From Agromyces bracchium (GTDB lineage: Bacteria; Actinomycetota; Actinomycetes; Actinomycetales; Microbacteriaceae), in contig NZ_WMLB01000034.1 in the NCBI RefSeq assembly GCF_009709675.1, positions 1-64,000 on the forward strand: a stretch of 64,000 nucleotides of DNA. The letters are read 5' to 3'. Position 1 is the stretch's first letter, and each line of letters begins with the position of its first letter. The translations under genes and the position numbers were made by a program. Below the pieces are notes generated by a model. The model made no database searches. It was not told the origin of the DNA and saw only the letters and a program-made list of their open reading frames with translations. Shown one piece after another: positions 43,663 to 54,657 of this stretch.

Positions 43663-44877
43663 ATGGTTCCCCCGTCGATCCGAACGCGTGCCGCCGTGCG
43701 GCCCGAGATCCAGGCGCTCCGCGCGATCGCGGTGTGCGCCGTCGTGCTGCACCACGGCTGGCCCGCGGTCGCACCCGCGGGCTACATGGGCGTCGACGTC
43801 TTCTTCGTCGTGTCGGGGTTCCTCATCACGGCGCTGCTGCTGCGCGAGCACGCCCGCACCGGGCGCATCTCGCTGAAGGACTTCTACCTGCGCCGCGCAC
43901 GGCGGATCCTCCCGGCGGCCATGGCGGTGCTCGTCGCGGTCACGGTGCTGACGTACCTCGTCGTGCCCAGGATCGAATGGCGCTCCTACTTCCGCGAGGT
44001 CATCGCGAGCGCCCTCTACTTCGAGAACTGGCTGCTCGCGGCCGACTCGCAGGACCCGGCGCGCGACGACCTCGCGTCCACGCCCGTGCAGCACTTCTGG
44101 TCGCTCTCGGTCGAGGAGCAGTTCTACCTCGTGTGGCCGCTGCTGATCATCGCGGCCATCGCGATCGCCGTCCGCGCGTCGCGAGACCCTCGCCGCGCCC
44201 TGCTCGTCGTGCTCGGCCTCGCCACGGCCGCCTCGTTCGCCTGGAACGTGGTGCTCACCGCGCAGGACCACAACCTCGCCTACTTCTCGACGTTCACGCG
44301 CGTGTGGGAGTTCGGGGTCGGCGGAATCCTCGCCGTCGTCGTCCCCGAGGCGGCGTCGGGCCGGGAGCGCCTGCGCGCCGCCGTCGGATGGCTCGGGCTC
44401 GCGCTCATCGCCGTGCCGATCCTCGTCTTCCGAACGCCCGAGGTGTTCCCCGGGCTGGTCGTGCTCGTCCCGGTCGCCGGCGCGCTCGCGGTCATCTGGG
44501 CGGGGATGCCGGCCGCACGGTGGTCGCCCGCTCGGGCGACCGGCCTCGCCCCGGTGCAGTGGACCGGGGACATCTCGTACTCGCTCTACCTGTGGCACTG
44601 GCCGATCTTCATGTTCGTGCCGTTCATCACGGGCGTGCCGAGTCCGCCGTGGCTCATGGGGCTGCTCGTGGTCGCGTCGTTCGCCGTCGCCGCCGCGTCG
44701 AAGCGATGGATCGAGGACCCCGCACGGTTCGGCCTCGCCGGGGCGAGGCGGCCCCGGTCCGCCCTGCTGCTCGGCTCGTTCGTCACGCTCGCCGCACTGG
44801 TCGTCGCGGCGGGGATCGTCGGCCCGAACGCCGCCGGCGCCGAGGCGTGCGAGCGCCCCGCACAGACGGGGGAGTGA
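43663..44877 (+). CDS. Acyltransferase 3 (OafA/YrhL-type) membrane protein, without SGNH domain
   Basis: 404 aa with about ten hydrophobic helices. The family signature is clear: IQALRAIAVCAVVLHHGW, GVDVFFVVSGFLIT, HFWSLSVEEQFYLVWP and DISYSLYLWHWPIF. Such proteins acetylate cell-surface sugars. Full-length relatives usually continue into an SGNH hydrolase domain to 600-700 aa; here the protein ends just after the last helix with no remnant downstream. It may be the acyltransferase-only subtype or a truncated copy. TAGCCT (43650-43655) is 7 nt before ATG, so leaderless expression is likely. Confidence 0.85.
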   Translation: MVPPSIRTRAAVRPEIQALRAIAVCAVVLHHGWPAVAPAGYMGVDVFFVVSGFLITALLLREHARTGRISLKDFYLRRARRILPAAMAVLVAVTVLTYLVVPRIEWRSYFREVIASALYFENWLLAADSQDPARDDLASTPVQHFWSLSVEEQFYLVWPLLIIAAIAIAVRASRDPRRALLVVLGLATAASFAWNVVLTAQDHNLAYFSTFTRVWEFGVGGILAVVVPEAASGRERLRAAVGWLGLALIAVPILVFRTPEVFPGLVVLVPVAGALAVIWAGMPAARWSPARATGLAPVQWTGDISYSLYLWHWPIFMFVPFITGVPSPPWLMGLLVVASFAVAAASKRWIEDPARFGLAGARRPRSALLLGSFVTLAALVVAAGIVGPNAAGAEACERPAQTGE

Positions 44878-44903
44878 TCCGACCCGAGGCGACCGGAGTC
44901 GCG

Positions 44904-45353
44904 TCAGATCTCGATGCCGTCGACCGTCGTCCGGAGGTCGATCGCGCCCTCGACGCTCCGCGCGACCGTGCACGCCTTCGCGATCGCGCGGGCCATGATC
45001 CCCGCGAGCTTCTCGCGCTCCTCGGGCTCGAGGGCGGAGAGGTCGACGATGATCTCCTCGTCGATCTCCCGGTACCGGTTGCCGTCCTTCGAGGTGCCGT
45101 GGGCCCACACCGTGATCGCGACGTCGTCGCCGAGCCGGCGCGCGGCGACCGAGTCGGCGCTCATGCCCGCGCAGCCGGCCAGCGCGAGCTTGAGGAGCTC
45201 GCCCGGGGTGAAGTGCCCCGGCGCCTCGACGGGCCCGATGAGCACGGTCGACCCGCGCTCGTTGAGGCCCTCGTAGGTCCGCGGGCCGGTCCGCGTCACC
45301 GAGACGCTCCCCGGTCCGATCCGCTCGCCGACCGCGTGCGCGTGCTCCGTCAT
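44904..45353 (-). CDS. OsmC family protein
   Basis: 149 aa, the family length. OsmC/Ohr proteins reduce organic hydroperoxides with two cysteines; here they are C61 (LALAGCAGMSAD) and C128 (AKACTVARS). It likely protects against organic peroxides. ATG at 45353 follows GGTGGAGGAGG, a strong ribosome site. It is convergent with the acyltransferase gene over a 26-bp gap. Confidence 0.88.
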   Translation of the reverse strand: MTEHAHAVGERIGPGSVSVTRTGPRTYEGLNERGSTVLIGPVEAPGHFTPGELLKLALAGCAGMSADSVAARRLGDDVAITVWAHGTSKDGNRYREIDEEIIVDLSALEPEEREKLAGIMARAIAKACTVARSVEGAIDLRTTVDGIEI

Positions 45354-45398
45354 CGAGTTCCTCCTCCACCGTGTCGTGCACCGATTCCACCACGGCGA

Positions 45399-45416
45399 CG
45401 GATGCCGCGGCATCCG
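45399..45416. repeat. Perfect 18-bp palindrome
   Basis: CGGATGCCGCGGCATCCG is its own reverse complement. It contains both orientations of the GGATGC/GCATCC hexamer that recurs across the window. Confidence 0.8.
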
Positions 45417-45642
45417 CTTGGCTGGGAGGATGCGGTGAGCCTCGTCGCCGCGACACGCCCGGGTTGCACGGATGCGCCCCCATATGGCAAACTCGTTGAG
45501 TTCAACATTTCGAACGGCGCGCCTTGCTGCGCTCCGATCGGATCACTGCCAGGCAGTGCATAGCCACCGGAAGCTCCACGGAGCCCCACGGGTCAGGCTA
45601 GGCCGCGGGCAGCAGGACACACAACCGACCACCACCCTTCGA

Positions 45643-45662
45643 GCATGGGCGATGCCCCATGC
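45643..45662 (+). terminator. Terminator-like hairpin in the S10 upstream region
   Basis: GCATGGG (45643-45649) pairs with CCCATGC (45656-45662), followed by CCGTTTT. It looks like an intrinsic terminator on the plus strand, though no plus-strand gene lies just before it. It may be an attenuator if a promoter lies further upstream. Confidence 0.35.
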
Positions 45663-45714
45663 CCGTTTTCGCGAGTGCGACACGCCCGAGCGCGGGGGCC
45701 GGTTGGGGCTCGAA

Positions 45715-45767
45715 GGTCGAGCGTGTCGAGACCACCGCGATGCGGGGTGGTTTCGACAGGCTCGATC
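45715..45767. repeat. GGTTTCGACAGGCTCGA-type inverted repeat, copy 1
   Basis: Arms 45715-45736 (GGTCGAGCGTGTCGAGACCACC) and 45746-45767 are near complements. It is the same family as 55543-55594. Such elements are scattered in intergenic DNA of related actinobacteria as I remember them. Confidence 0.8.
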
Positions 45768-45870
45768 ACCGGCCTTTGACAGAAGAACAGTGGTGCTTCA
45801 CACGAAGTGGCTACGCGGCGTCCGATGCCCTCGGAAGGGGTAAGACGCCTTGACAGAGAGAGAGTCAGCA

Positions 45871-46179
45871 ATGGCGGGACAGAAGATCCGCATTCGACTG
45901 AAGTCGTACGACCACGAGGTCATCGACACCTCGGCGCGCAAGATCGTCGACACGGTGACCCGCGCGGGCGCCACGGTCGTCGGCCCCGTGCCGCTTCCGA
46001 CCGAGAAGAACGTGGTGTGCGTCATCCGTTCGCCCCACAAGTACAAGGACAGCCGCGAGCACTTCGAGATGCGCACCCACAAGCGCCTGATCGACATCGT
46101 GGACCCGACGCCCAAGGCCGTCGACTCGCTCATGCGTCTCGACCTTCCGGCCGACGTCAACATCGAGATCAAGCTCTGA
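45871..46179 (+). CDS. rpsJ: 30S ribosomal protein S10
   Basis: 102 aa, exact family length, opening [20 protein letters not shown]. First gene of the S10 operon; it also serves in antitermination with NusB in many bacteria. GAGAG precedes ATG 45871, and the frame upstream is not conserved. Confidence 0.97.
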   Translation: MAGQKIRIRLKSYDHEVIDTSARKIVDTVTRAGATVVGPVPLPTEKNVVCVIRSPHKYKDSREHFEMRTHKRLIDIVDPTPKAVDSLMRLDLPADVNIEIKL

Positions 46180-46187
46180 GGTACGAC

Positions 46188-46844
46188 ATGTCCACCACTG
46201 CAAAGAACGTGAAGGGTCTGCTCGGCACCAAGCTCGGCATGACCCAGGTGTGGGACGAGAACAACAAGCTCATCCCGGTCACCGTCATCGAGATCGCCCC
46301 CAACGTGGTCACCCAGCTCCGCACCCCGGAGCGCGACGGCTACGCGGCCGTCCAGATCGCCGCGGGCGCCATCGACCCCCGCAAGGTCACCAAGCCCCTC
46401 ACCGGTCACTTCGAGGCCGCCGGCGTCACGCCGCGCCGCCACGTGACCGAGGTGCGCACCGCCGACGCCGCGGACTACGCGCTCGGCCAGGAGCTCACCG
46501 TCGACGGCACCTTCGAGGCCGGCCAGCTGGTCGACGTCGTCGGCACGTCGAAGGGCAAGGGCTTCGCCGGTGTCATGAAGCGCCACAACTTCGCGGGCGT
46601 CTCCGCGTCGCACGGTGCCCACCGCAACCACCGCAAGCCCGGTTCGATCGGCGCCTCGTCGACCCCGAGCCGTGTCTTCAAGGGCATGCGCATGGCCGGC
46701 CGCATGGGTGGCGAGCGCGTCACCGTCCTGAACCTCCGCGTGCACGCCGTCGACGCCGAGAAGGGCCTGCTGCTCGTCAAGGGCGCGGTTCCCGGTGCTC
46801 GCGGTCGTCTCGTGTTCGTCCGCAACGCTGTGAAGGGGGCGTAG
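46188..46844 (+). CDS. rplC: 50S ribosomal protein L3
   Basis: 218 aa. Early 50S assembly protein near the peptidyl transferase centre. [15 protein letters not shown] and [15 protein letters not shown] are typical. ATG at 46188 follows 8 bp after the S10 stop. Confidence 0.97.
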   Translation: MSTTAKNVKGLLGTKLGMTQVWDENNKLIPVTVIEIAPNVVTQLRTPERDGYAAVQIAAGAIDPRKVTKPLTGHFEAAGVTPRRHVTEVRTADAADYALGQELTVDGTFEAGQLVDVVGTSKGKGFAGVMKRHNFAGVSASHGAHRNHRKPGSIGASSTPSRVFKGMRMAGRMGGERVTVLNLRVHAVDAEKGLLLVKGAVPGARGRLVFVRNAVKGA

Positions 46845-46847
46845 TCC

Positions 46848-47507
46848 ATGGCTACCGCCAACACCATCGACGTCCTCGACGTCACCGGCAAGAAGTCCGG
46901 CTCGATCGAGCTGCCCGCCGAGCTCTTCGACGTGCAGACCAACGTGCCGCTGATCCACCAGGTCGTCGTCGCCCAGCTCGCCGCCGCGCGCCAGGGCACG
47001 CACAAGACCAAGACCCGCGGCGAGGTCTCCGGTGCCGGCCGCAAGCCCTTCAAGCAGAAGGGCACGGGCCGCGCCCGCCAGGGCTCGATCCGCGCGCCGC
47101 ACATGACCGGCGGTGGCGTCGTCCACGGCCCGCAGCCGCGCGACTACTCGCAGCGCACCCCCAAGAAGATGATCGCCGCGGCCCTGCTCGGCGCGCTCTC
47201 CGACCGCGCTCGCGGCGGCCGCATCCACGCGGTCGAGTCGCTCGCCAACGGTGAGACCCCGAAGACGAAGGACGCCGTCGCGCTCCTCGCCTCGGTCGCC
47301 CCGTCGCGGCACCAGCTCGTCGTGCTCACCCGCGACGAGGAGCTCTCGGAGCGTGCGGTCCGCAACATCCCGACCGTGCACGTCCTGCCGGTCGACCAGC
47401 TGAACGCCTACGACGTGCTCGTCTCCGACGACATCGTCTTCAGCAAGGCCGCGCTCGAGGCGTTCGTCGCCGCGAAGCAGGCGAAGAAGGAAGAGGTCTC
47501 CGCATGA
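46848..47507 (+). CDS. rplD: 50S ribosomal protein L4
   Basis: 219 aa. Lines the exit tunnel; [20 protein letters not shown] and [16 protein letters not shown] are the tunnel-loop region. It often regulates its own operon. Its stop overlaps rplW (ATGA). Confidence 0.97.
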   Translation: MATANTIDVLDVTGKKSGSIELPAELFDVQTNVPLIHQVVVAQLAAARQGTHKTKTRGEVSGAGRKPFKQKGTGRARQGSIRAPHMTGGGVVHGPQPRDYSQRTPKKMIAAALLGALSDRARGGRIHAVESLANGETPKTKDAVALLASVAPSRHQLVVLTRDEELSERAVRNIPTVHVLPVDQLNAYDVLVSDDIVFSKAALEAFVAAKQAKKEEVSA

Positions 47508-47806
47508 GCGCCGCGCACAACAAGGACCCCCGCGACATCATCATCGCGCCGGTGGTCTCGGAGAAGAGCTACAACCTGATCGACGAGGGCAAGTACACGT
47601 TCATCGTGGACCCCCGCTCGAACAAGACCGAGATCAAGCTCGCCATCGAGAAGATCTTCAACGTCCAGGTCGCTTCGATCAACACCCTCAACCGTCAGGG
47701 CAAGACGCGTCGCACCCGCTTCGGCATGGGCAAGCGCAAGGACACCAAGCGCGCGATCGTCACCCTCAAGTCCGGCTCGATCGACATCTTCACGAACGTC
47801 GGCTAA
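47504..47806 (+). CDS. rplW: 50S ribosomal protein L23
   Basis: 100 aa. Tunnel-exit protein and docking site for SRP and trigger factor. [20 protein letters not shown] opens the fold. ATGA overlap with rplD. Confidence 0.97.
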   Translation: MSAAHNKDPRDIIIAPVVSEKSYNLIDEGKYTFIVDPRSNKTEIKLAIEKIFNVQVASINTLNRQGKTRRTRFGMGKRKDTKRAIVTLKSGSIDIFTNVG

Positions 47807-47825
47807 GGAGCAGAGGAACCTCACT

Positions 47826-48665
<840 letters not shown>

Positions 48666-48677
48666 GAGTAAGAGAAG

Positions 48678-48959
48678 ATGCCTCGCAGCCTCAAGAAGGG
48701 CCCCTTCGTCGACGAGCACCTGCTTCGCAAGGTCGCCTCGCAGAACGAAGCGGGTTCCAAGAACGTCATCAAGACGTGGTCGCGTCGCTCGATGATCGTC
48801 CCGGCCATGCTCGGCCACACGATCGCCGTGCACGACGGCCGCAAGCACATCCCGGTGTTCGTCACCGAGACCATGGTGGGCCACAAGCTCGGCGAGTTCG
48901 CGCCCACCCGCACCTTCCGTGGACACGTGAAGGACGACAAGAAGGGCCGCCGCCGCTGA
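48678..48959 (+). CDS. rpsS: 30S ribosomal protein S19
   Basis: 93 aa. Head protein of the 30S subunit; [18 protein letters not shown] and the [17 protein letters not shown] segment are signature. GGAG precedes ATG. Confidence 0.97.
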   Translation: MPRSLKKGPFVDEHLLRKVASQNEAGSKNVIKTWSRRSMIVPAMLGHTIAVHDGRKHIPVFVTETMVGHKLGEFAPTRTFRGHVKDDKKGRRR

Positions 48960-48984
48960 CGCGGTGGCGTGAAGGAGGAGAGAA

Positions 48985-49350
48985 ATGGTGGAGTCGATCG
49001 CCCGCGTGCGTCACATCCGCGTGACCCCCATGAAGGCCCGCCGCGTCGTCAACCTGATCCGCGGCAAGCAGGCACAGGAGGCCCTGGCCATCCTGAAGTT
49101 CGCCCCGCAGGGTGCGAGCGAGCCGGTCTACAAGCTCGTCGCCTCGGCCATCGCGAACGCTCGCGTCAAGGCCGATGCCACGAACACCTACCTGGACGAG
49201 CAGGACCTCTACGTGAAGACGGCATACGTCGACGAGGGCACCACCCTCAAGCGTTTCCAGCCGCGCGCGCAGGGTCGTGCCTTCCGCATCAACAAGCGCA
49301 CGAGCCACATCACCATCGTGCTCGGCACGCCCGAGGAGGGTACGAAGTAA
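48985..49350 (+). CDS. rplV: 50S ribosomal protein L22
   Basis: 121 aa. Tunnel constriction protein; a macrolide resistance site in some bacteria. The loop [18 protein letters not shown] is intact. GAAGGAGGAG precedes ATG 48985. One-base overlap with rpsC. Confidence 0.97.
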   Translation: MVESIARVRHIRVTPMKARRVVNLIRGKQAQEALAILKFAPQGASEPVYKLVASAIANARVKADATNTYLDEQDLYVKTAYVDEGTTLKRFQPRAQGRAFRINKRTSHITIVLGTPEEGTK

Positions 49351-50096
49351 TGGGTCAGAAGGTCAACCCGTACGGCTTCCGTCTCGGCATCACCACCGAC
49401 CACGTGTCGCGGTGGTTCTCCGACTCGACGAAGCCCGGACAGCGCTACGCCGACTACCTCGCCGAGGACGTCAAGATCCGTCGCCTGCTCCAGACGTCGC
49501 TCGACCGTGCGGGCGTCTCCCGCATCGAGATCGAGCGCACCCGCGACCGCGTCCGCGTGGACATCCACACGGCTCGCCCGGGTATCGTGATCGGCCGCCG
49601 CGGCGCCGAGGCCGAGCGCATCCGCGCCGACCTCGAGAAGCTCACCGGCAAGCAGATCCAGCTCAACATCCTCGAGGTCAAGAACCCCGAGGCCGACGCC
49701 CAGCTCGTCGCGCAGGGCATCGCCGAGCAGCTCTCCGCCCGCGTGGCCTTCCGCCGCGCGATGCGCAAGGGCCTGCAGGGCGCGCAGCGCGCCGGCGCCA
49801 AGGGCGTCCGCATCCAGGTCTCGGGTCGCCTCGGCGGCGCCGAGATGAGCCGCTCGGAGTTCTACCGCGAGGGTCGGGTGCCGCTGCACACGCTCCGCGC
49901 GAACATCGACTACGGCTTCTACGAGGCCAAGACCACGTTCGGCCGCATCGGCGTGAAGGTCTGGATCTACAAGGGCGACATCACCAACAAGGAGCTCGCC
50001 CGCGAGCAGGCCGCCCAGAAGCCGTCGCGTGACCGTAACGACCGTCGCCGTGCGCCCCGCGCGCAGGAGGCGGCCGCAGCAGGAGTTGAGGCATAA
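49350..50096 (+). CDS. rpsC: 30S ribosomal protein S3
   Basis: 248 aa. Head protein with KH domain; [20 protein letters not shown] starts it. The C-terminal extension of about 30 residues ([16 protein letters not shown]) is Arg-rich, longer than in E. coli and common in actinobacteria. Confidence 0.97.
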   Translation: MGQKVNPYGFRLGITTDHVSRWFSDSTKPGQRYADYLAEDVKIRRLLQTSLDRAGVSRIEIERTRDRVRVDIHTARPGIVIGRRGAEAERIRADLEKLTGKQIQLNILEVKNPEADAQLVAQGIAEQLSARVAFRRAMRKGLQGAQRAGAKGVRIQVSGRLGGAEMSRSEFYREGRVPLHTLRANIDYGFYEAKTTFGRIGVKVWIYKGDITNKELAREQAAQKPSRDRNDRRRAPRAQEAAAAGVEA

Positions 50097-50098
50097 CC

Positions 50099-50518
50099 AT
50101 GTTGATTCCCCGTCGAGTCAAGTACCGCAAGCAGCACCACCCCGGCCGTTCGGGCCAGGCCACCGGCGGCACGAAGGTCTCCTTCGGCGAGTACGGCATC
50201 CAGGCCCTGAGCCCCGCGTACGTGACCAACCGTCAGATCGAGTCCGCTCGTATCGCCATGACGCGTCACATCAAGCGCGGCGGCAAGGTGTGGATCAACA
50301 TCTACCCCGACCGTCCGCTCACGAAGAAGCCCGCCGAGACCCGCATGGGTTCCGGTAAGGGTTCGCCCGAGTGGTGGGTCGCCAACGTCAAGCCGGGCCG
50401 GGTCCTCTTCGAGGTCTCGGGCGTCTCCGAGCAGCTCGCTCGCGAGGCCATGACCCGTGCAATCCACAAGCTGCCCCTCAAGGCACGCATCATCAAGCGC
50501 GAGGAGGGCGACGCATAA
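50099..50518 (+). CDS. rplP: 50S ribosomal protein L16
   Basis: 139 aa. Near the A-site t[21 protein letters not shown] and [12 protein letters not shown] are conserved. Its stop overlaps rpmC by one base. Confidence 0.97.
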   Translation: MLIPRRVKYRKQHHPGRSGQATGGTKVSFGEYGIQALSPAYVTNRQIESARIAMTRHIKRGGKVWINIYPDRPLTKKPAETRMGSGKGSPEWWVANVKPGRVLFEVSGVSEQLAREAMTRAIHKLPLKARIIKREEGDA

Positions 50519-50835
50519 TGGCCGTCGGTTCCAAGGAGCTCGCTGTGACCGAGCTCGACACCTTCGAGGACGAGCGTCTCGTCGACGAGCTGAAGAAGGC
50601 CAAGGAGGAGCTGTTCAACCTGCGCTTCCAGTCGGCCACCGGTCAGCTCGAGAGCCACGGCCGCCTGAAGGCCGTCAAGCGCGACATCGCCCGCATCTAC
50701 ACGGTCATCCGTGAGCGCGAGCTCGGCATCCGTGCCACGCCCGCCCCGGTCGAGGCTCCGGCCAAGGCCGAGAAGAAGACGAAGAAGGCCAAGGCCGCCC
50801 CCGAGGCGGCCGAGGCCGAGACGAAGGAGGCCTGA
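50518..50835 (+). CDS. rpmC: 50S ribosomal protein L29 with Lys/Ala-rich tail
   Basis: 105 aa; typical L29 is 60-80 aa. The core [20 protein letters not shown] ends near residue 70, and the extra residues are Lys/Ala/Glu/Pro-rich ([18 protein letters not shown]). Such tails occur in high-GC actinobacteria. It sits at the tunnel exit. Confidence 0.95.
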   Translation: MAVGSKELAVTELDTFEDERLVDELKKAKEELFNLRFQSATGQLESHGRLKAVKRDIARIYTVIRERELGIRATPAPVEAPAKAEKKTKKAKAAPEAAEAETKEA

Positions 50836-50837
50836 TC

Positions 50838-51140
50838 ATGGCTGAGACCAAGAAGGCTGCGGCCGAGGTCGCCGAGACGGCCGAGCTCGTCCGCGGGTAC
50901 CGCAAGGTCCGTCGCGGCTACGTCGTCAGCGACAAGATGGACAAGACCATCGTCGTCGAGGTCGAGGACCGCGTGAAGCACCCGCTGTACGGCAAGGTCA
51001 TGCGCCGTACGTCGAAGGTCAAGGCGCACGACGAGCAGAACACCGCCGGCATCGGCGACCTCGTCGTGATCTCCGAGACCCGCCCGCTCAGCGCCACCAA
51101 GCGCTGGCGCCTGGTCGAGATCGTCGAGAAGGCCAAGTAA
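50838..51140 (+). CDS. rpsQ: 30S ribosomal protein S17
   Basis: 100 aa, with a short Ala/Glu-rich N-terminal addition before [18 protein letters not shown]. Early 16S-binding protein. The core is standard. Confidence 0.96.
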   Translation: MAETKKAAAEVAETAELVRGYRKVRRGYVVSDKMDKTIVVEVEDRVKHPLYGKVMRRTSKVKAHDEQNTAGIGDLVVISETRPLSATKRWRLVEIVEKAK

Positions 51141-51173
51141 GCCCCCGGGCTTGCTTCCCAGAAGGAGTACGAA

Positions 51174-51542
51174 GTGATTCAGCAGGAATCCCGGCTCAAG
51201 GTCGCCGACAACACGGGCGCCAAGGAGCTGCTCACCATCCGCGTGCTCGGCGGTTCCAGCCGCCGCTACGCGGGCCTCGGCGACGTCATCGTCGCCACCG
51301 TCAAGGACGCGATCCCGGGCGGCAACGTGAAGAAGGGCGATGTGGTCAAGGCCGTCATCGTCCGCACCGTGAAGGAGACCCGTCGTCCCGACGGCTCCTA
51401 CATCAAGTTCGACGAGAACGCCGCGGTGATCCTCAAGAACGACGGTGACCCCCGTGGCACCCGCATCTTCGGGCCGGTCGGCCGGGAGCTTCGCGACAAG
51501 AAGTTCATGAAGATCATCTCGCTGGCGCCGGAGGTGCTGTAA
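51174..51542 (+). CDS. rplN: 50S ribosomal protein L14
   Basis: 122 aa, exact family length, GTG start ([19 protein letters not shown]). Forms bridge B8 to the small subunit. GAAGGAG precedes the start; it begins the spc part of the operon. Confidence 0.97.
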   Translation: MIQQESRLKVADNTGAKELLTIRVLGGSSRRYAGLGDVIVATVKDAIPGGNVKKGDVVKAVIVRTVKETRRPDGSYIKFDENAAVILKNDGDPRGTRIFGPVGRELRDKKFMKIISLAPEVL

Positions 51543-51544
51543 CC

Positions 51545-51904
51545 ATGGCCAAGATCAAGAAGGGCGACCTCGTCGAGGTCATCTCGGGCCGCAGCCAGGC
51601 TCGCGGCGGCGACCGCGGCAAGCAGGGTCGCGTCATCGAGGTCCTGGTCGACCAGAACCGCGTCGTGGTGGAGGGCGTCAACTACGTCACCAAGCACGTG
51701 CGCGTCGGCCAGACCCAGCGCGGCACCAAGACCGGCGGCATCGAGACCCACGAGGCCCCGATCCACGTGTCGAACGTCGCGATCGTCGACCCCGAGACGA
51801 AGAAGCCGACCCGCGTCGGCTTCCGCACCGAGACGGTCACCAAGGACGGCGTCGAGAAGACGGTCCGCGTCCGCTACGCCAAGAAGTCAGGTAAGGACCT
51901 GTAA
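51545..51904 (+). CDS. rplX: 50S ribosomal protein L24
   Basis: 119 aa. Assembly initiator with a KOW motif ([20 protein letters not shown]). One-base overlap with rplE. Confidence 0.97.
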   Translation: MAKIKKGDLVEVISGRSQARGGDRGKQGRVIEVLVDQNRVVVEGVNYVTKHVRVGQTQRGTKTGGIETHEAPIHVSNVAIVDPETKKPTRVGFRTETVTKDGVEKTVRVRYAKKSGKDL

Positions 51905-52497
51905 TGACTGACACCGCGACTGCCGCGCCGGCTGGCAAGATCCAGCCGCGCCTCAAGCAGAAGTACAAGGCCGACATCACCGCGGCCCTGACCGAGGCGA
52001 ACGGGTACACCAACCCGCACCAGGTCCCGGGCCTCGTGAAGATCGTCGTCAACATGGGTGTCGGCGAGGCCGCGCGCGATGGCAAGGTCATCGACGGCGC
52101 CATCGCCGACCTCACGAAGATCACCGGCCAGAAGCCGCAGGTCACCAAGGCCCGCAAGTCCATCGCGCAGTTCAAGCTGCGCGAGGGCCAGCCGATCGGC
52201 GCGCACGTCACGCTGCGCGGCGACCGGATGTGGGAGTTCCTCGACCGCCTGCTCTCGCTGGCGCTGCCCCGTATCCGCGACTTCCGCGGCCTCTCGGACC
52301 AGCAGTTCGACGGCACCGGCAACTACACGTTCGGTCTCACGGAGCAGTCCGTGTTCCACGAGATCGACCAGGACAAGATCGACCGGGTCCGCGGCATGGA
52401 CATCACCGTGGTGACCACCGCCAAGACCGACGACGAGGGCCGCGCGCTGCTCAAGGCGCTCGGCTTCCCGTTCAAGTCGAACGAGTCCGCCCAGTAG
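51904..52497 (+). CDS. rplE: 50S ribosomal protein L5
   Basis: 197 aa. Binds 5S r[23 protein letters not shown] is signature. In many actinobacteria rpsZ (S14) follows; here none does, and a hairpin follows instead. Confidence 0.97.
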   Translation: MTDTATAAPAGKIQPRLKQKYKADITAALTEANGYTNPHQVPGLVKIVVNMGVGEAARDGKVIDGAIADLTKITGQKPQVTKARKSIAQFKLREGQPIGAHVTLRGDRMWEFLDRLLSLALPRIRDFRGLSDQQFDGTGNYTFGLTEQSVFHEIDQDKIDRVRGMDITVVTTAKTDDEGRALLKALGFPFKSNESAQ

Positions 52498-52504
52498 TTC
52501 GTAG

Positions 52505-52565
52505 TAGACTCTACGAGTTTGTGCCAGCGCCGGCGGGTCTCGGAGCCATCCGAGGCCCCGCCGGC
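52505..52565 (+). promoter_or_regulatory. Internal promoter and hairpin between rplE and rpsH
   Basis: TAGACT (52505-52510) could be a -10 box. A near-perfect 15-bp hairpin follows: GCCGGCGGGTCTCGG (52529-52543) with 52550-52565 (one gap), loop AGCCAT. The hairpin may terminate or attenuate the upstream transcript. No -35 is visible. Confidence 0.5.
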
Positions 52566-52663
52566 ACCGGCATGCGGCGGTTCGCAACCGCGTACCGCCA
52601 CCACCACAGGTCAGTCCCCGTGTAACGGGTCCTGAAACCTGGTGAACGTAAGGAACCATTGTC

Positions 52664-53062
52664 ATGACGATGACCGACCCGGTCGCTGACATGCTGACGC
52701 GCCTGCGCAACGCCAACTCCGCGCACCACGACACCGTGTCGATGCCGCACTCCAAGCTCAAGGGGCACATCGCCGAAATCCTCAAGTCCGAGGGCTACAT
52801 CGCGGGCTTCGAGGTCGCCGACGCGCGCGTGGGCAAGACGCTCACGCTGCAGCTCAAGTTCGGCCCCAACCGCGAGCGTTCGATCGCGGGCATCAAGCGG
52901 GTGTCCAAGCCCGGCCTTCGCGTGTACGCGAAGTCGACCGAGATCCCCAAGGTGCTCGGCGGCCTCGGCGTCGCGATCCTGTCCACTTCCAGCGGTCTGC
53001 TCACCGACCGCCAGGCCGAGAAGAAGGGCGTGGGTGGGGAAGTCCTCGCCTACGTGTGGTAG
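52664..53062 (+). CDS. rpsH: 30S ribosomal protein S8
   Basis: 132 aa, the usual length. Binds 16S rRNA helix 21 and can repress its own operon. [20 protein letters not shown] is the N-terminal core, so a second ATG two codons in is an equally good start. Confidence 0.97.
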   Translation: MTMTDPVADMLTRLRNANSAHHDTVSMPHSKLKGHIAEILKSEGYIAGFEVADARVGKTLTLQLKFGPNRERSIAGIKRVSKPGLRVYAKSTEIPKVLGGLGVAILSTSSGLLTDRQAEKKGVGGEVLAYVW

Positions 53063-53066
53063 TTCC

Positions 53067-53603
53067 ATGTCACGAATCGGACGACTTCCCATCGACATCC
53101 CCGCCGGTGTCGACGTCAAGGTCGACGGCCGCGCCGTCACCGTGAAGGGCCCGAAGGGCGAGCTCGCACTCACCGTGGCGCAGCCCATCGAGGTCAAGGT
53201 CGAGGACAACCAGGTCCTCGTCACCCGCCCCGACGACGAGCGCGAGTCGCGCTCGCTGCACGGCCTCACCCGTACCCTCATCGCCAACGACATCCTGGGC
53301 GTCACCCAGGGCTACTCGAAGGGCCTCGAGATCGTCGGCACCGGGTACCGCGTCGCGCAGAAGGGCAGCGCCGTCGAGTTCGCGCTCGGCTTCTCGCACC
53401 CGGTCACCGTCGAGCCGCCCGCCGGCATCACGCTGACGGTCGAGGGCAACAACAAGATCACCGTCTCGGGCATCTCGAAGCAGGCCGTCGGTGAGACCGC
53501 CGCCAACATCCGCAAGATCAAGAAGCCCGAGCCCTACAAGGGCAAGGGCATCCGCTACGCCGGCGAGGTCGTGCGTCGCAAGGCCGGAAAGGCTGGTAAG
53601 TAA
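53067..53603 (+). CDS. rplF: 50S ribosomal protein L6
   Basis: 178 aa, family length. [20 protein letters not shown] is the usual N-terminus, so ATG 53067 is the start. Needed for late 50S assembly. GGTGGGGAAG lies about 30 nt upstream only; translation may be coupled to rpsH. Confidence 0.97.
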   Translation: MSRIGRLPIDIPAGVDVKVDGRAVTVKGPKGELALTVAQPIEVKVEDNQVLVTRPDDERESRSLHGLTRTLIANDILGVTQGYSKGLEIVGTGYRVAQKGSAVEFALGFSHPVTVEPPAGITLTVEGNNKITVSGISKQAVGETAANIRKIKKPEPYKGKGIRYAGEVVRRKAGKAGK

Positions 53604-53605
53604 TC

Positions 53606-53965
53606 ATGGCCGTCAAGAGCAAGTCGGCTGCGCGTTCGCGCCGCCACACCCGGCTTCGCAAGAAGATCGTCGGCACCGAGCTGCGTCCCCGTCTCGTGGT
53701 GACGCGTTCGGCCCGCCACGTCTTCGTGCAGGTCGTCGACGACAGCAAGGGCCACACCGTGGCATCCGCCTCGACCATGGAGGCCGACCTCCGCGCGTTC
53801 GAGGGTGACAAGACCGCCAAGGCGAAGAAGGTCGGCGAGCTCGTCGCCGAGCGTGCGAAGCAGGCCGGCATCGACTCGGTCGTGTTCGACCGCGGCGGCA
53901 ACAAGTACGCCGGTCGCGTCGCCGCGATCGCCGACGGAGCGCGAGAGGCAGGGCTGAGCCTGTGA
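53606..53965 (+). CDS. rplR: 50S ribosomal protein L18
   Basis: 119 aa. 5S rRNA-binding; [20 protein letters not shown] and [18 protein letters not shown] are conserved. Overlaps rpsE by GTGA. Confidence 0.97.
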   Translation: MAVKSKSAARSRRHTRLRKKIVGTELRPRLVVTRSARHVFVQVVDDSKGHTVASASTMEADLRAFEGDKTAKAKKVGELVAERAKQAGIDSVVFDRGGNKYAGRVAAIADGAREAGLSL

Positions 53966-54657
53966 GCGAGAACACTGTGAAGGAGACCGAGGTGGCCGCA
54001 GAGGCACCCGTCGAGACGGCAGCTTCCTCGGAGCCGCCGCGCAACGAGCGCGAAGGCCGCCGTGGCGGCCGCGACCGCGGCCAGGGCCGCGACCGTCGCG
54101 AGCGCGACGCCGAGAAGAGCCAGTTCCTCGAGCGCGTCGTCACGATCAACCGCGTGTCCAAGGTCGTCAAGGGCGGCCGTCGCTTCAGCTTCACGGCGCT
54201 CGTCGTCGTGGGTGACGGCAACGGTCTCGTCGGCGTCGGCTACGGCAAGGCGCGCGAGGTCCCGACCGCGATCTCGAAGGGCGTCGAGGAGGCGAAGAAG
54301 AACTTCTTCCGCGTCCCGCGCGTCGGTTCGTCGATCCCGCACCCCGTGCAGGGCGAGGCGGCCGCCGGTGTCGTGCTCCTGCGTCCGGCCGGCCCCGGTA
54401 CCGGTGTCATCGCCGGTGGTCCGGTCCGCGCCGTGCTCGAGTGCGCGGGCATCCACGACGTCCTGAGCAAGTCGCTCGGTTCGTCGAACACCATCAACAT
54501 CGTGCACGCCACGGTCGAGGCGCTGAAGCAGCTCGAGGAGCCGCGCGCCGTCGCTGCCCGTCGTGGTCTCGACTACGACGAGGTCGTGCCGGCCCGTCTG
54601 CTGCGTGCCGAGGCCCAGGCGGCCGAGGCCGCCGCAGCAGCGAAGGCAGGTGCCTGA
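53962..54657 (+). CDS. rpsE: 30S ribosomal protein S5 with long N-terminal extension
   Basis: 231 aa; E. coli S5 is 166. The extra N-terminal 50 or so residues are Arg/Gly/Glu-rich ([16 protein letters not shown]). The core begins near [20 protein letters not shown]. It acts in accuracy and translocation. Confidence 0.96.
   Translation: MSENTVKETEVAAEAPVETAASSEPPRNEREGRRGGRDRGQGRDRRERDAEKSQFLERVVTINRVSKVVKGGRRFSFTALVVVGDGNGLVGVGYGKAREVPTAISKGVEEAKKNFFRVPRVGSSIPHPVQGEAAAGVVLLRPAGPGTGVIAGGPVRAVLECAGIHDVLSKSLGSSNTINIVHATVEALKQLEEPRAVAARRGLDYDEVVPARLLRAEAQAAEAAAAAKAGA

Larger units (their letters stand above)
45354..45870. other. Intergenic region before the S10 operon
   Basis: 517 bp. It carries a perfect 18-bp palindrome (45399-45416), an AT-richer part at about 45482-45515, a terminator-like hairpin at 45643-45662 and an inverted repeat at 45715-45767. 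I found no tRNA and no gene. Two TTGACA hexamers (45776-45781 and 45850-45855) occur, but neither has a good -10 at the right distance. Confidence 0.6.

Noticed and set aside
45776-45855. TTGACA at 45776 and 45850 as S10 operon promoters
   Set aside because: No -10-like hexamer lies 16-18 bp downstream of either. The second one overlaps the ribosome-site region of rpsJ.
45354-45870. tRNA or small gene in the S10 upstream region
   Set aside because: No cloverleaf with a GGTTCGA-type T-arm or an anticodon stem was seen. The inverted repeats there explain the structure.
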